From positions 62,001 to 126,000 of the forward strand of contig DATMPC010000103.1 in NCBI GenBank assembly GCA_035567895.1: 64,000 bases of DNA, read 5' to 3'. The stretch is from Terriglobales bacterium (GTDB lineage Bacteria; Acidobacteriota; Terriglobia; Terriglobales; Acidobacteriaceae). This document shows, piece by piece, positions 35,378-50,095 of this stretch. The notes under the pieces are model-generated. The model saw nothing but the letters and a program-made list of their open reading frames with translations, made no database searches and had not been told where the DNA came from. Within the stretch, counting starts at the first letter, position 1. The number at the start of each line of letters is the position of its first letter. The position numbers and the translations under genes are program-made.

Positions 35378-36784
35378 TCAGGCAGCGTTGCCGACAAGAG
35401 CTAGCGCCTCGAGTCCGACACGCGGGTTTTGCCAGCCCCCGGCTGGTGTGACGCGTTCCACTTCATTTGGGCCCCAGCTCCCAGCTTCATATGGGTAAAC
35501 TGGGGTCTCCAGCTTCAAGAGCGGATCGACAATTCGCCAGGCTTCTTCCACATAGTCTTCGCGCGCAAACAGCGTGGCGTCGCCGGCCATGGCGTCGCCC
35601 AGCACACGTTCGTAAGGATCCATTTCTTCCGTGGTCTTTGGGCTGCTTGCGAACATCTCCGCTGACTGGCCTATCAGCTTCTCGCCCGGAGCCAGCACTG
35701 TCATTCCCATCGCGATTCCTACTTCGGGACTGATTCGGAACCGGAGATAGTTCGAATGAACTACGTCTGCGGGGATGACGGTGGGCGGCTTCCGCAGCCT
35801 GCAGACAATTTCCGTAGAAGTAACCGGCAGAGACTTCCCTGCCCGGATGTAGAACGGAACTCCTTGCCAGCGCCAGGAGTTGATCTCCAGTCGAAGCGCA
35901 GCAAACGTCTCCACTTTCGAATCCGCCGCCACTCCTTTCTCGTCGAGGTAACCGCGGAACTGCCCGCGCACAACGTTCCTTTCTTCCAGCGCGGGAATTG
36001 CCTTCAGGACCTTGACCTTCTCGTCTCGAATCGATTCGCTGTCCAACCGCACGGGTGCTTCCATGGCGAGGTTGCAGAGAACCTGAAACAGATGATTCTG
36101 GATGACGTCGCGGATCGTGCCAGTCTGGTCGTAAAAAGCGCCGCGGCCTTGCACGCCAAAGTCTTCAGCCATCGTGATCTGTACGCTTTCAATGTAATTG
36201 CGATTCCAGAACGCCTCCATGAATGCGTTTGCGAAACGAAAAACGACCATGTCGTGCACCGGACGCTTACCCAGGTAGTGGTCAATCCGATAGATCGATG
36301 ATTCGTCGAACTTGCGCAGAAGAACTCGGTTAAGGTGCTGTGCGGATTCCAGATCATGGCCGAAGGGCTTCTCGACGATAATCCGGGCACCCTGCATGCA
36401 TTCGCAATCCGCTAGTCTTTCGAGCACCTCTTCGAACATCGCGGGCGGAATTGCGAGATAGTGCGCCGGTCGCTTCGTTCCTTTTAGCTCCTTGCCCAAC
36501 GCTTGAAAAGTAGCAGGATCGTTGTAGTCGCCATCGATGTAACGAAGCAAGGAAGAAAGCTTTGCAAAAGCCGCCGGATCGGCTCCTCCTCCATGTTTCT
36601 CGAGACTGTCGAAAGCGCGCGCACGAAGTTGGTCAAGAGTCCAACCGGCCTTGGCAACGCCGATGACCGGTATATCAAGATGGCCCCGCTTCAGCATCGC
36701 CTGCAGCGCGGGAAAGATCTTCTTGTACGCAAGGTCGCCGGTTGCACCGAAGAACACGAACGCGTCAGAATGGGAATTAGTCAT
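35378..36784 (-). CDS. zwf: Glucose-6-phosphate 1-dehydrogenase
   Basis: About 468 aa. First oxidative pentose phosphate step, making 6-phosphogluconolactone with NAD(P)+. N-terminal dinucleotide motif FFGATGDLAYKKIFPAL, active-site signature RIDHYLGKRPV, and IRAGKSLPVT in the substrate domain. Two in-frame ATGs lie at 36790 and 36784; GAGGAG touches the first, so the second has the better spacing. After the usual Gly motif, FFGATGDLA has Ala-Tyr-Lys where many enzymes have Ser/Ala-x-Arg, so coenzyme preference cannot be decided by eye. Preceded by gnd (4-10 bases) and followed by pgl. Confidence 0.96.
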   Translation of the reverse strand: MTNSHSDAFVFFGATGDLAYKKIFPALQAMLKRGHLDIPVIGVAKAGWTLDQLRARAFDSLEKHGGGADPAAFAKLSSLLRYIDGDYNDPATFQALGKELKGTKRPAHYLAIPPAMFEEVLERLADCECMQGARIIVEKPFGHDLESAQHLNRVLLRKFDESSIYRIDHYLGKRPVHDMVVFRFANAFMEAFWNRNYIESVQITMAEDFGVQGRGAFYDQTGTIRDVIQNHLFQVLCNLAMEAPVRLDSESIRDEKVKVLKAIPALEERNVVRGQFRGYLDEKGVAADSKVETFAALRLEINSWRWQGVPFYIRAGKSLPVTSTEIVCRLRKPPTVIPADVVHSNYLRFRISPEVGIAMGMTVLAPGEKLIGQSAEMFASSPKTTEEMDPYERVLGDAMAGDATLFAREDYVEEAWRIVDPLLKLETPVYPYEAGSWGPNEVERVTPAGGWQNPRVGLEALALVGNAA

Positions 36785-36794
36785 CGTCATCTCC

Positions 36795-37829
36795 TCAGGC
36801 CACCTTGGACTTGTCGTCAGACTTCTCTAGATGTCCGCCAAACTGATACCGCATTGCAGACAAGAGCTTATTGGCGAAGCCAGCCTCGCCTCGCGAAGTG
36901 AATCGCTCATACAGAGCGGTGGTTAGAACCGGTGCTGGTACGGCTTCGTCGATGGCGGCTTTGATCGTCCACCGACCTTCGCCGGAGTCGGATACTCGTC
37001 CCGCAAACTTCGAGAGGTCCTTGTCTTCCTGCAGAGCGGAGGCCGTCAGGTCGAGCAGCCACGAAGCGATTACGCTTCCACGACGCCACAGCTCCGCAAT
37101 ATCGCGCAGGTTCAAGTCGTATTGATATTCTTCGGGGTTGCGTAACGGCGTAGTCTCGGCGTCGATAGCGTCGCTCGCCCGCTTGCCGACGTTAGCCGAG
37201 CGCAGGATTCCCAATCCTTCGGCGTACGCAGCCATTACTCCGTACTCGATCCCGTTATGGACCATCTTGACGAAATGGCCGGCGCCGTTTTGACCGCAGT
37301 GCAGATAACCCTGCTCGGCTGTGCCATCATTGTTTGACCGGCCGGGTGTGCGAGAAATGTCGCCCATTCCAGGTGCGAGCGCGGAGAAGATTGGATCAAG
37401 CCGCTGGACCACATCTTTTTCGCCTCCGATCATCATGCAGTAGCCCCGTTCGAGTCCCCACACGCCTCCGCTGGTGCCCACATCGACGTAGTGAATCCGT
37501 TTTGGCGCAAGCTCTTTGGCGCGCCGTATGTCGTCCACGTAATACGAGTTGCCTCCGTCAATGAGGGAGTCACCGGGCTCGAGGTGAGGCAGTAGATCGG
37601 CGATAGTCTTGTCGACAACTGCGGCCGGAACCATTAACCAAACAGCTCGCGGCCGCTCGAGCTTCTTCACCAGATCTGCGAGCGATTCAGCGCCGACTGC
37701 CTTGTCTTTAACTAATTCGCCCACAACTTCAGGCGACCTGTCGAAGACCACGCAGCGGTGACCTTTGTTAATAAGTCGCCGCACCATGTTGGCGCCCATT
37801 CTTCCAAGACCGATCATTCCAAGTTCCAT
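36795..37829 (-). CDS. gnd: 6-phosphogluconate dehydrogenase, short form
   Basis: A 344-aa decarboxylating dehydrogenase giving ribulose 5-P. Rossmann motif [15 protein letters not shown], substrate motif [20 protein letters not shown], catalytic Lys/Asn region [20 protein letters not shown]. At 344 aa it belongs to the short group lacking the C-terminal half of the 470-aa enzymes; several short-form enzymes prefer NAD+. Residues after the second strand (VVFDRSPE) carry Asp-Arg rather than the Asn-Arg-Thr typical of NADP+ enzymes, which supports NAD+ use. AAGGAGG lies 7 bases before the ATG. Followed by zwf. Confidence 0.95.
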   Translation of the reverse strand: MELGMIGLGRMGANMVRRLINKGHRCVVFDRSPEVVGELVKDKAVGAESLADLVKKLERPRAVWLMVPAAVVDKTIADLLPHLEPGDSLIDGGNSYYVDDIRRAKELAPKRIHYVDVGTSGGVWGLERGYCMMIGGEKDVVQRLDPIFSALAPGMGDISRTPGRSNNDGTAEQGYLHCGQNGAGHFVKMVHNGIEYGVMAAYAEGLGILRSANVGKRASDAIDAETTPLRNPEEYQYDLNLRDIAELWRRGSVIASWLLDLTASALQEDKDLSKFAGRVSDSGEGRWTIKAAIDEAVPAPVLTTALYERFTSRGEAGFANKLLSAMRYQFGGHLEKSDDKSKVA

Positions 37830-37856
37830 AATGAAACCTCCTTAGTGAAACAGTTA

Positions 37857-38549
37857 TTAAGCTAGAACCGCGTTGCTGCTGGATAGGACACTTCTACAGA
37901 GCTGATCCATAGCGGCGGTCACGCCAGCTCTCTCGCCGAAAATCGATGATCCCGCGACAAACACATTGGCTCCTGCCGCAGCGGCCAAGGGTGCAGTGAT
38001 TGCATCTACGCCACCGTCGACCTCCAACTCAGCCCGAACGTTCATGCGTTCGATCATCCGATGGACCTGTTCGATCTTCGGCAACGTGCTACGAAGGAAA
38101 TGCTGATGACCGAAGCCAGGATTCACTGTCATGACGACGACTAGATCCACGTCCGGCAGAATCTCTTCCAGCACCACAGCGGGAGTTGCAGGATTGATGA
38201 CCACTCCCGCGGGTTTGCCCAGTTCCTTGATCCGCGCGACGGTCCTATGCAGGTTGTTGTTACCTTCCCAGTGGACAAGAAAAGAATCGGATCCGGCCTG
38301 AACAAACTCTTCAAGAAACAAATCCGGATCCGAGATCATTAAGTGTGTCTCGAGAGGAAGACGAGTTACACGCCTCAGCGACTGCACAATTGGCGCTCCC
38401 ATCGACAGATTTGGCACGAAGTGCCCGTCCATCACATCGATGTGAATCCTGTCGGCCCCAGCCTTCTCCGCCTCCGCTACCTGCTCACCCAAGCGAGCGA
38501 AGTCGGCGGCAAGAATTGACGGGGCTAGTTTCACAGTCTCTCTTTCCAT
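37857..38549 (-). CDS. rpe: Ribulose-phosphate 3-epimerase
   Basis: A 230-aa TIM barrel converting ribulose 5-P to xylulose 5-P, the substrate of both transketolase and phosphoketolase. LAPSILAADFARLGEQV, metal/catalytic HIDVMDGHFVPNLSMG, VMTVNPGFGHQHFL and ELEVDGGVDAITAPLAAAAG. AGAGAG precedes the ATG. 27 bases upstream of gnd in the same run. Standard length. Confidence 0.97.
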   Translation of the reverse strand: MERETVKLAPSILAADFARLGEQVAEAEKAGADRIHIDVMDGHFVPNLSMGAPIVQSLRRVTRLPLETHLMISDPDLFLEEFVQAGSDSFLVHWEGNNNLHRTVARIKELGKPAGVVINPATPAVVLEEILPDVDLVVVMTVNPGFGHQHFLRSTLPKIEQVHRMIERMNVRAELEVDGGVDAITAPLAAAAGANVFVAGSSIFGERAGVTAAMDQLCRSVLSSSNAVLA

Positions 38550-38572
38550 CTTTGGTCTCTCTTCCTGATTCC

Positions 38573-39505
38573 TTAAGCGGGAACGGCCTTGTCACTGGTT
38601 TCGAAGATCTCCACGAACTCCTGATAGCGGCGGGCAATCTCGGCCACCGCTGCATCTCGCGTAATCTTCTTGCCGCGCCAGTCAACTAGCGGATCCCAGA
38701 AGCTGGTCCGGCCGACAGCAAAGCCAATGAAGCCCGGCACGCCGGATGCAGTCGTGAGCCATTCGCGGACTCTCCGATCGTCTTCGCCGCGTCCGAGGAT
38801 GATGCAGCCGACGCGGTTTCGGCCTTCCCGACGCGCGGAGGCCACGATCCTCTCGCAATCTTGCCGCCGCTCGAGCCCTTCGATCTTCCAGACGTCCGGC
38901 TCGACACCGGCATCCTGCAGCTCCTCGATAGTCTCGGCCATCAGTCGCGGACGAAGCTCCAGATCGTAGGCCTTCTTATCTCCTTTGACGCGCTCCAGCT
39001 GAGCCTTCTCCGCTGGCACGAGTAGTTCGAACATGAAACGGCTGGGACTTTTGTCGCTATGGAGATATTCCGATAAGCACTTCAGTCGAGCCGCTTGCTT
39101 TTGATTAAGAGTGCGATCTCCCTCCGGGTTGTAGCGAACGAGAACCTTACAGAAGGTTGGACGAAACGCTTCAATGTGCTTGGCGAACTCTTCTCCGTAT
39201 TCGAAGTCGAACTCATCCTGTCCACTCTTCTCCGCTGGACAGGAAGTTGAGTATCCTTCTGCTTTTGCATCGCGCAGAATTGCAGCGCCGAACTGTTCGT
39301 CGACCAGAATTCCCGCTTTACTTTTGGGAACGCCGGCGTTAACTGCGGCGGTGAAGGCGTCGTAGATCACCCGCTTCGCGGCAGCGATCTCGGCCGTTTG
39401 TTGGGGGCTCAAGGTCCCATCCCATCCAAACATCTTCTTCTGGAACGAGCCCCGATGATCGAAGGGCAGAACGTATAGCGGTTTATCAAAGCCGAGAGTT
39501 GTCAT
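38573..39505 (-). CDS. Stand-alone DUF2090 / IolC C-terminal-like aldolase-fold protein
   Basis: A 310-aa protein resembling the DUF2090 domain found fused to the C-terminus of IolC-type kinases and related to class I aldolases. Visible: [18 protein letters not shown] at the N-terminus (the DHRG start typical of the family), [49 protein letters not shown] and the phosphate-site-like [10 protein letters not shown] with [12 protein letters not shown]. Candidate Schiff-base Lys are in CKVLV or WKIEG. No kinase domain is present, unlike IolC. The frame is open to 39664, but ATG 39505 starts the conserved part and overlaps the pgi stop (ATGA). Placed between pgi and rpe; substrate unknown, likely a sugar phosphate. 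Confidence 0.8.
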   Translation of the reverse strand: MTTLGFDKPLYVLPFDHRGSFQKKMFGWDGTLSPQQTAEIAAAKRVIYDAFTAAVNAGVPKSKAGILVDEQFGAAILRDAKAEGYSTSCPAEKSGQDEFDFEYGEEFAKHIEAFRPTFCKVLVRYNPEGDRTLNQKQAARLKCLSEYLHSDKSPSRFMFELLVPAEKAQLERVKGDKKAYDLELRPRLMAETIEELQDAGVEPDVWKIEGLERRQDCERIVASARREGRNRVGCIILGRGEDDRRVREWLTTASGVPGFIGFAVGRTSFWDPLVDWRGKKITRDAAVAEIARRYQEFVEIFETSDKAVPA

Positions 39506-41160
39506 GCGGTCTCCTTGGATTTTCGGTAATAGCTGATCAAGTTGTTGGTTGAGCTGTCGTGGGCGAGCTTCGGTTCTTCCTTGCTCTCGAGTTCTGGGAT
39601 TATGCGTTGCGCGAGAACTTTCCCCAGCTCGACACCCCACTGGTCGAAGGAATCGATGTTCCAAATTGCACCCTGGGTGAAGGTGGAGTGTTCGTATAAA
39701 GCAACGAGCTTGCCCAAAGTTTCTGGTGTCAGCCGATCCACAAGGATCGTGTTCGATGGACGATTGCCCTCGAACACACGGTGGGGCACAAGCCAGTCGG
39801 GAGTGCCTTCAGCCGCGACCTGCTCGGCGGTCTTGCCGAAAGCCAGCGCCTCAGCCTGCGCGCACACGTTGGCGATCAGCATGTCATGGTGCCGACCGAG
39901 CGGATTGAGCGGTTTGGAAAAAGCAATGAAGTCGCACGGGATGAGCCTGGTTCCTTGGTGAATCAGTTGGTAGAAAGAGTGTTGACCGTTAGTTCCCGGC
40001 TCGCCCCAGTAGATGGGGCCCGTGTCGCGAGCTACCCTGTTCCCGTCGACGGTGACGTGCTTGCCATTGCTCTCCATCGTCAATTGCTGGAGGTAGGCTG
40101 GGAAGCGTTTCAGATATTGCTCGTAAGGCAACACCGCTACGGTCTGCGCGCCAAAGAAGTCGTTGTACCAGACCCCTAGGAGACCCATGATGACGGGAAG
40201 GTTGCGTTCGAATGGCGCGGTCCGGAAGTGCTCGTCCATCTGGTGCAGACCAGTCAGCATCGCTCGGAAGTTATCCGGGCCGATAGCGACCATGGTCGAG
40301 AGCCCAATTGCCGACGACATGGAATAGCGACCGCCAACCCAGTCCCAGAACTCGAACATGTTGGCGGTATCGATACCGAACTTCGCAACTTCCCTTGTGT
40401 TCGTTGAAACCGCCACAAAATGCTTCGCGACTGACTTTTCGTCATTCCCCAATCCGGATAGCGACCAGGCGCGAGCCGTCTGGGCGTTCGTCATAGTCTC
40501 CAGAGTCGTGAACGTTTTCGAAGAGATGATAAAGAGCGTTTCCGATGGATCAAGATCGCGGACGGCCTCTGCAAAATCCGTGCCGTCGATGTTGGACACA
40601 AAACGGAACGTCATGGCTCGATCGCTGTAATGTTTTAGCGCCTCATACGCCATGACCGGGCCCAAATCGGAACCGCCGATGCCAACATTGATTACGTTAC
40701 GAATGCGCTTGCCGGTATGTCCCTTCCATTCGCCGCTGCGCAGCCTGTTTGCGAAATCCGCCATGCGATCGAGCACAGCGTGCACCTTGGGCACAACGTT
40801 CTCACCATCGACGACGATGGAAGCGTTGCGCGGAGCGCGGAGCGCAGTGTGCAAGACTGCTCTCTTCTCAGTGACGTTGATTTTCTCGCCACGAAACATC
40901 GCGTCGATTCGTTCCCGCAATCCACATTCTTCGGCGAGTTGGATCAGCAGCTTGAGCGTTTGATCCGTTACGCGATTCTTTGAGTAGTCCAGATAGAGGC
41001 CGACAGCCTCGGCTGTCAAACGTGTGCCGCGCTTGGGATCATCCGCGAAGAGTTCTCTCAGGTGTAGTTTCGAAACCTTCTCGTAGTGTGATTCGAGCGC
41101 TTTCCACGCCGACTGTTTGATCGATCGTTTTTTTGCCAGCGGTTGAGGATTTGCTGCCAC
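39502..41160 (-). CDS. pgi: Glucose-6-phosphate isomerase
   Basis: A 552-aa phosphoglucose isomerase of the long family. [33 protein letters not shown], the signature-1 area [16 protein letters not shown], catalytic Glu/His in [19 protein letters not shown] and the C-terminal signature [12 protein letters not shown] with the active Lys nearby. GTG start with AAGGAG 9 bases before. Gap of 72 bases after glk; the stop overlaps the DUF2090 gene. Links glucose 6-P and fructose 6-P, so it lets phosphoketolase and transaldolase products cycle back to Zwf. Confidence 0.97.
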   Translation of the reverse strand: MAANPQPLAKKRSIKQSAWKALESHYEKVSKLHLRELFADDPKRGTRLTAEAVGLYLDYSKNRVTDQTLKLLIQLAEECGLRERIDAMFRGEKINVTEKRAVLHTALRAPRNASIVVDGENVVPKVHAVLDRMADFANRLRSGEWKGHTGKRIRNVINVGIGGSDLGPVMAYEALKHYSDRAMTFRFVSNIDGTDFAEAVRDLDPSETLFIISSKTFTTLETMTNAQTARAWSLSGLGNDEKSVAKHFVAVSTNTREVAKFGIDTANMFEFWDWVGGRYSMSSAIGLSTMVAIGPDNFRAMLTGLHQMDEHFRTAPFERNLPVIMGLLGVWYNDFFGAQTVAVLPYEQYLKRFPAYLQQLTMESNGKHVTVDGNRVARDTGPIYWGEPGTNGQHSFYQLIHQGTRLIPCDFIAFSKPLNPLGRHHDMLIANVCAQAEALAFGKTAEQVAAEGTPDWLVPHRVFEGNRPSNTILVDRLTPETLGKLVALYEHSTFTQGAIWNIDSFDQWGVELGKVLAQRIIPELESKEEPKLAHDSSTNNLISYYRKSKETA

Positions 41161-41232
41161 TCTAATGCTCCTTTTCGTTCCTATTCAGGCTGCCTTGCGT
41201 GCCGGTGATTTTGACGAGGTTAAAAGTGCTGC

Positions 41233-42237
41233 TCATGCGCCATTTCTGATGCTCTTCAGGCTCTCGAGCCCAAATGTGGCAGCTCCGAGGAGTGCCGCAC
41301 GTATAGTGATGACGTGAATGGGAATTTGTTCCATTAGATTTTTGAAGCGGCCCTTTCTGCTGAAGGCTTGCATAAACCGCGGATGCTTTAGCGCGTCCGA
41401 CAAGTGCACCGCTATGCCCCCAGCCAGGTAGACACCACCTGTGGCAAGAACTTTCAGGGCGAGATTGCCGGCTTCGCTTGCCAGAATCGAAACCAGCATT
41501 TCAACCGTGGCCCGACACAACTCGCTTGACAGTTGCGGGTCAAGGGCAGCGCCCAGGATTGCTTTCGTGTGATCTTTTGCCGAGGCAATCAGTTGAGCGA
41601 CTTCAGGCTGTTCCGGTATCTTCTCCTCGTCGCGCAGAAATTCATAAATGTTGGGAACGCCGATTCCAGAACAGACGCGTTCAACACCTACATGACCGAA
41701 ACGCGGAAGCAAGTACGCCAGCAGACGCATTTGCCGCCGGTCTGTCGGCGCAAAATCTGAGTGACCACCCTCAGATACATGGGCAACGTACCGCGAGCTA
41801 TCCCAAGTCAGGAACGATTCACCCAAACCCGTCCCTGGCGCGATGATCGCGATAGGACCATTCGAAACCGGCTCTCCTTTATTTATTGTGAGCAAGTCCT
41901 GTACACGTAAAGTCGGGACCGAGAGCGCGACCGCCTCCAGATCGTTCAACAGGTGGACGGATTTCAGATTCAGGTCCTTGGCCAGCGTGCTTTCATCCAT
42001 CGTCCACGGCAAGTTGGTGATTTTGACCTGGCCGTTGATCACAGGACCGGCGACGTCAAAGGAGGCTACGTCAACCGGCATCTTCACGCGATCGAGAAAC
42101 TCCATGACGAGGGCCTGCAGGCTGGGATAGTCGGCGCTGCGAACTTCTGTCTCAGCCAAAGGTGTGTGCGGCCCCGATTCGCTCGAGTAGATTGCCAGGT
42201 CTGTTTTTGTACCGCCGATATCGCCCGCAATTAACAT
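41233..42237 (-). CDS. glk: Glucokinase (bacterial Glk family)
   Basis: A 334-aa hexokinase-fold enzyme that phosphorylates glucose with ATP. Phosphate-1 motif LIAGDIGGTKTDLAIY, NLPWTMDESTL, ALSVPTLRVQ, and the substrate loop IAPGTGLGESFLTWD, with the catalytic Asp in LNDLEAVA. ATG with GGAG 7 bases before. It follows the MFS carrier by 20 bases, which fits phosphorylation of sugar imported without a PTS. Confidence 0.95.
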   Translation of the reverse strand: MLIAGDIGGTKTDLAIYSSESGPHTPLAETEVRSADYPSLQALVMEFLDRVKMPVDVASFDVAGPVINGQVKITNLPWTMDESTLAKDLNLKSVHLLNDLEAVALSVPTLRVQDLLTINKGEPVSNGPIAIIAPGTGLGESFLTWDSSRYVAHVSEGGHSDFAPTDRRQMRLLAYLLPRFGHVGVERVCSGIGVPNIYEFLRDEEKIPEQPEVAQLIASAKDHTKAILGAALDPQLSSELCRATVEMLVSILASEAGNLALKVLATGGVYLAGGIAVHLSDALKHPRFMQAFSRKGRFKNLMEQIPIHVITIRAALLGAATFGLESLKSIRNGA

Positions 42238-42257
42238 TCTTTACTCCGCAGACATTT

Positions 42258-43571
42258 CTAAGCTGTTGTGTAGCGCTCGCTGTTCGGCTTCGATCCGCTC
42301 AGCCCGTAGAACAAGATGTACAAATAGCAAATCACCGGCAGAACAAAAGCGTGGTGAAGCCCAATTTGGTCAGCAATTACGCCCTGGATCACGGGCAGGA
42401 TGGCACCGCCCACTATGGCCATATTCAGCAGGCCGGACCCGTTTCCCGTGAGAGGCCCAAGTTCTGCCACTCCCAGACTGAAAATCGTAGGGAACATGAT
42501 GGAGTTGAAAAGCCCCACGGTGAGAATTGTCCACATCGCGGTGTGCCCGCCCAACAGCATCGAGATGGTTACCAGCGCCGCGGCAAAGATCGCGCACACA
42601 GCAAGCAGACGCCCGGGCTTGATCCGCCGCAGAAGTCCCGCGCCGAGAAACCGTCCGATCATGGCGCCGCCCCAGTAAAACGAAACAAAACCTGCTGCCG
42701 TCCTGGTGGAAAGACCCGCAATCTCGGGCAGACCGAAATAATTCACCAAAAAACTTCCGATGGACACTTCGGCGCCCACATAGGCGAAAATCCCGAGGGC
42801 GCCAAAGAGGAGATTTGGATGCTTCCAGATCGAATCGTTAATCTTCTCTCCAGAACGCGACGTGGCGGTTTCAATTCGGGGTAGCCTGGAGGCGCCAATC
42901 AAGACCGCCAGCAAGATTAGTGCGATGCCGATCACTGTGTATGGAATCTTGACCGACCCTGCTTGTTGCACACGGTAGGCTTGTAGTGCTTGCGGAGCAA
43001 GCTGTCGCAACTGTTCAATCGCTAGTGGCGCGGCACTCAGGATGAGCAATCCCCCGATTTTCGGAGCGATCGTGGTCCCCAGCGAGTTGAACGCCTGCGT
43101 CAGATCCAGGCGGCTAGATGCCGTTTCAGGCTTGCCTAGCAAATCCACATAAGGATTAGCCGCCACCTGAAGACCAGTGATCCCCGCGGCGAGGATCAGG
43201 AGTGCCGTCAAAAACAGGGGGAAGGAAGCAGCGGATGCGGCAGGCAGGAATAGAAACGCGCCACAAGCCATGGTTAAAAGCCCCACTACCATGGTCCTTT
43301 GATATCCGATCCTATTCACGAACCTCGACCACGGCACGGAAAATAAAAAGTAGGCAGAGAAAAATGCAAACTGAACCAACATGACTCGCGCGTAGCTGAG
43401 GTCGAAGATTGACTTCAGATGCGGCACCAAAATGTCGTTCAGGCTCGTCAGGAAACCCCACATGAAAAACAAGGTGGTGACGATCGCGAGTGGACGAGTG
43501 TAGCTTCCCGCATCCGGCGTCGAAGCGTTCTGCGCTGTCGCTGAGCTGACCGTTATTTCTCGGCTTGCCAT
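42258..43571 (-). CDS. Sugar:proton symporter, FucP/GlcP-type MFS
   Basis: A 437-aa major facilitator with twelve predicted helices. FucP-family features: FFMWGFLTSLNDILVPHLK, ARVMLVQFAFFSAYFLFSVP, and LQVAANPYVDLLGKPETASS with LTQAFNSLGTTIAPKIGG. The family imports fucose, glucose or galactose with protons. Given glk, pgi and zwf directly downstream, glucose is the best guess. It follows the porin gene by 16 bases. Confidence 0.93.
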   Translation of the reverse strand: MASREITVSSATAQNASTPDAGSYTRPLAIVTTLFFMWGFLTSLNDILVPHLKSIFDLSYARVMLVQFAFFSAYFLFSVPWSRFVNRIGYQRTMVVGLLTMACGAFLFLPAASAASFPLFLTALLILAAGITGLQVAANPYVDLLGKPETASSRLDLTQAFNSLGTTIAPKIGGLLILSAAPLAIEQLRQLAPQALQAYRVQQAGSVKIPYTVIGIALILLAVLIGASRLPRIETATSRSGEKINDSIWKHPNLLFGALGIFAYVGAEVSIGSFLVNYFGLPEIAGLSTRTAAGFVSFYWGGAMIGRFLGAGLLRRIKPGRLLAVCAIFAAALVTISMLLGGHTAMWTILTVGLFNSIMFPTIFSLGVAELGPLTGNGSGLLNMAIVGGAILPVIQGVIADQIGLHHAFVLPVICYLYILFYGLSGSKPNSERYTTA

Positions 43572-43587
43572 GGTCTTACCTTTCGTC

Positions 43588-45474
<1,887 letters not shown>

Positions 45475-45521
45475 CTAACGGGGAAAACGCGTGGAACAAA
45501 GGCTTAGTGGAGTTCCGACTC

Positions 45522-45678
45522 GTGAAAGGGCCTCGACTTCCAGTCGTGCCTTCAAGTGCCCCCTTACGCTCAGGCTTTAGCCGCTGTGCTTTTGACTGGT
45601 GAAGCAACAAATATCCAGAGGCTAAAGCCGGACTTGAGTGCGTTCATCGGCACGACTGAAAGTCGGATGCCCTTTCAC
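45522..45678. repeat. 157-bp interrupted palindrome
   Basis: Three nested pairs of arms: GTGAAAGGGC 45522-45531 with GCCCTTTCAC 45669-45678, AGTCGTGCC 45542-45550 with GGCACGACT 45649-45657, and GGCTTTAGCC 45573-45582 with GGCTAAAGCC 45620-45629. It lies between the end of the ATP synthase operon and the porin start, and could fold as a long RNA hairpin. No second copy was noticed in the window. The rest of the 45181-45736 gap shows no gene. Confidence 0.85.
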
Positions 45679-45736
45679 AAACCACGCTCAGGTTAACTCT
45701 TATCACTTTTCGGGTTAGCCTAGTGCTGCGCCCTCT

Positions 45737-46150
45737 TCACCCTCGTGGATGGCGCCGCTTTACATACAATTGCGCCACTGAGCGAGCCAGAGCCGCGTTG
45801 ACGGAGGCTACTTCCTGGGAAGACAGTTTTTCGCGAAGCCGCGCTGCGGCGCGCTGGCGCGCTTCTTCTGCCTTCGCTTCGTCGATGTTGTCGGCAGCAA
45901 CCGCCATATCTGTCACGATGGCTACGCGGTCACCCGTGACTTCAACGAGTCCCTCGCCAACTGCGAGAAATTCATCGCGGCCGCCCTTGTGCACGATCAT
46001 TTCTCCCGGAACTAATTGCGTCATTAGCCGGACGTGCTGAGGGTAAACACCCATCTGCCCGTCAACCCCTGGCAACGTAACCAACTCAACGTCTTCGGAG
46101 TACACGGTGGCAGTCGGCGTGACAATTTCAAGTTTTAGAGTGTTTGGCAT
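45737..46150 (-). CDS. atpC: ATP synthase epsilon subunit
   Basis: A 137-aa F1 central-stalk subunit. N-terminal beta sandwich LKLEIVTPTATVYSEDVELV and LPGVDGQMGVYPQHVRLMTQ, then a C-terminal helical hairpin (about 88-130, Ala/Arg-rich). It couples rotation to c-ring turning and may inhibit ATP hydrolysis. Last gene of atpBEFHAGDC, 36 bases after atpD. Confidence 0.95.
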   Translation of the reverse strand: MPNTLKLEIVTPTATVYSEDVELVTLPGVDGQMGVYPQHVRLMTQLVPGEMIVHKGGRDEFLAVGEGLVEVTGDRVAIVTDMAVAADNIDEAKAEEARQRAAARLREKLSSQEVASVNAALARSVAQLYVKRRHPRG

Positions 46151-46186
46151 GTTTCACATATGTTGGAGCTCTCGACCCCAAACCAT

Positions 46187-48491
<2,305 letters not shown>

Positions 48492-48506
48492 GATTAGACG
48501 TGGCGC

Positions 48507-50039
48507 TCATTTCCATGTCTGCTTAAACTCGTCGGCCGCAGCCTTCAATTCCGCCGCTAAGGCGTCGCTGAGTGCCTTCTCGTTTTCGATTTTTCGCAGT
48601 AGCTCGGTCTTGCGCATGCTTAGATATTCAGTCAGCCTATTTTGGAACTCCTTGACCCGCTCCACTGGCACATCATTCACATACCCGTTTTGGACGGTCC
48701 AAATGACAGCCACCTGAAGCGCAACGGGAATCGGGCTGTACTGCGGCTGCTTGAAGATCTCGATAATGCGCTTGCCGCCGTCGATCTTCGCCTGCGTTTT
48801 CGCGTCCAGTTCCGAGCCGAACTGCGCGAACGCTGCGAGTTCGCGAAATTGGGCGAGATCACCTTTGAGCTGTCCGGCAACTTGCTTCACGGCTTTGAGC
48901 TGCGCCGCGGAACCAACGCGGGAGACTGAGAGGCCTACCGAAATGGCGGGACGGACGCCCTGGTAGAACAAATCCGTTTCGAGATAGATCTGGCCGTCCG
49001 TAATCGAGATGACGTTGGTAGGGATATAAGCGGATACGTCGCCAGCCTGCGTTTCAATAATCGGCAAAGCCGTTAGCGATCCGTTGCCATATTTCTCTCC
49101 AACACGCGCCGCGCGCTCAAGCAGCCGGCTATGGAGATAGAACACGTCGCCGGGATACGCCTCGCGGCCCGACGGCCGCTTCAACACCAGCGACACCTGC
49201 CTGTAAGCCACGGCGTGCTTGGAGAGATCGTCAAACACGATCAAAGCATCCATGCCGTTGTCCATGAACCACTCGCCCATCGCCGCTCCGGCGAATGGAG
49301 CCAAATACTGGTTCGTCGCCGAATCGGAGGCAGGAGATGCCACGATGATTGTGTACGGCATCGCCCCGGCTTCCTCGAGCACGGAGATAATGCGGGCAAT
49401 ACTGGATTGTTTCTGACCAATCGCTACGTAGATGCAATACAGAGGGCGATGCGACTTGTCGCCGGCACCTTCAGCGGCCTTGTTGAGACGCGCCTGGTTG
49501 ATGATGGTGTCGACACAGATGGTCGTCTTGCCGGTCGACCGGTCGCCGATGATCAACTCACGCTGACCGCGGCCAATCGGAATCATCGAGTCGATCGCCA
49601 TGATCCCCGTTTGTACCGGCTGGCTGACGGGACGGCGACGGATGATGCCTGGAGCCATTTTTTCGACTGGATAAGCGACATCGCTCTTGACCGGACCCTT
49701 GCCATCCACTGGCTCGCCCAGCATGTTCACGACTCGGCCCAACAGGCCCTTGCCCACAGGCACCTGTAGCAGCTTGCCTGTTGTGCGTACCTCGTCCCCT
49801 TCTTCGAGCCGCGTGTAGTCTCCTAGAATCGCCACTCCGACTTCGGTTTCGCCGAGATCCAGCGCCAGGCCAGTGATGCCGTTGCCGAGGTCGAGCATCT
49901 CGTTGAGCATCGCGTCGGTGAGACCTTCAACTTTGGCGATACCATCGCCGACCTCGCGTATGATGCCGACGTTCTCCTTGCCGGCAGTAGCCTTAGCTCC
50001 GTTGATTTGAGCTTCAATTTCCAGTAACAGGTCAGCCAT
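48507..50039 (-). CDS. atpA: ATP synthase alpha subunit
   Basis: A 510-aa non-catalytic F1 nucleotide-binding subunit. [17 protein letters not shown], Walker [14 protein letters not shown], and [15 protein letters not shown] (family signature [17 protein letters not shown] with serine at the fourth position). ATG 50039 is chosen over an in-frame TTG at 50099, because GAAGGAA lies just before it and the protein then has the usual length. Confidence 0.97.
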   Translation of the reverse strand: MADLLLEIEAQINGAKATAGKENVGIIREVGDGIAKVEGLTDAMLNEMLDLGNGITGLALDLGETEVGVAILGDYTRLEEGDEVRTTGKLLQVPVGKGLLGRVVNMLGEPVDGKGPVKSDVAYPVEKMAPGIIRRRPVSQPVQTGIMAIDSMIPIGRGQRELIIGDRSTGKTTICVDTIINQARLNKAAEGAGDKSHRPLYCIYVAIGQKQSSIARIISVLEEAGAMPYTIIVASPASDSATNQYLAPFAGAAMGEWFMDNGMDALIVFDDLSKHAVAYRQVSLVLKRPSGREAYPGDVFYLHSRLLERAARVGEKYGNGSLTALPIIETQAGDVSAYIPTNVISITDGQIYLETDLFYQGVRPAISVGLSVSRVGSAAQLKAVKQVAGQLKGDLAQFRELAAFAQFGSELDAKTQAKIDGGKRIIEIFKQPQYSPIPVALQVAVIWTVQNGYVNDVPVERVKEFQNRLTEYLSMRKTELLRKIENEKALSDALAAELKAAADEFKQTWK

Positions 50040-50095
50040 AATTTCCTTCGCCTCGATGCGATTAATCGTCAGACCTTCGAGACTTTGAATTCCTT

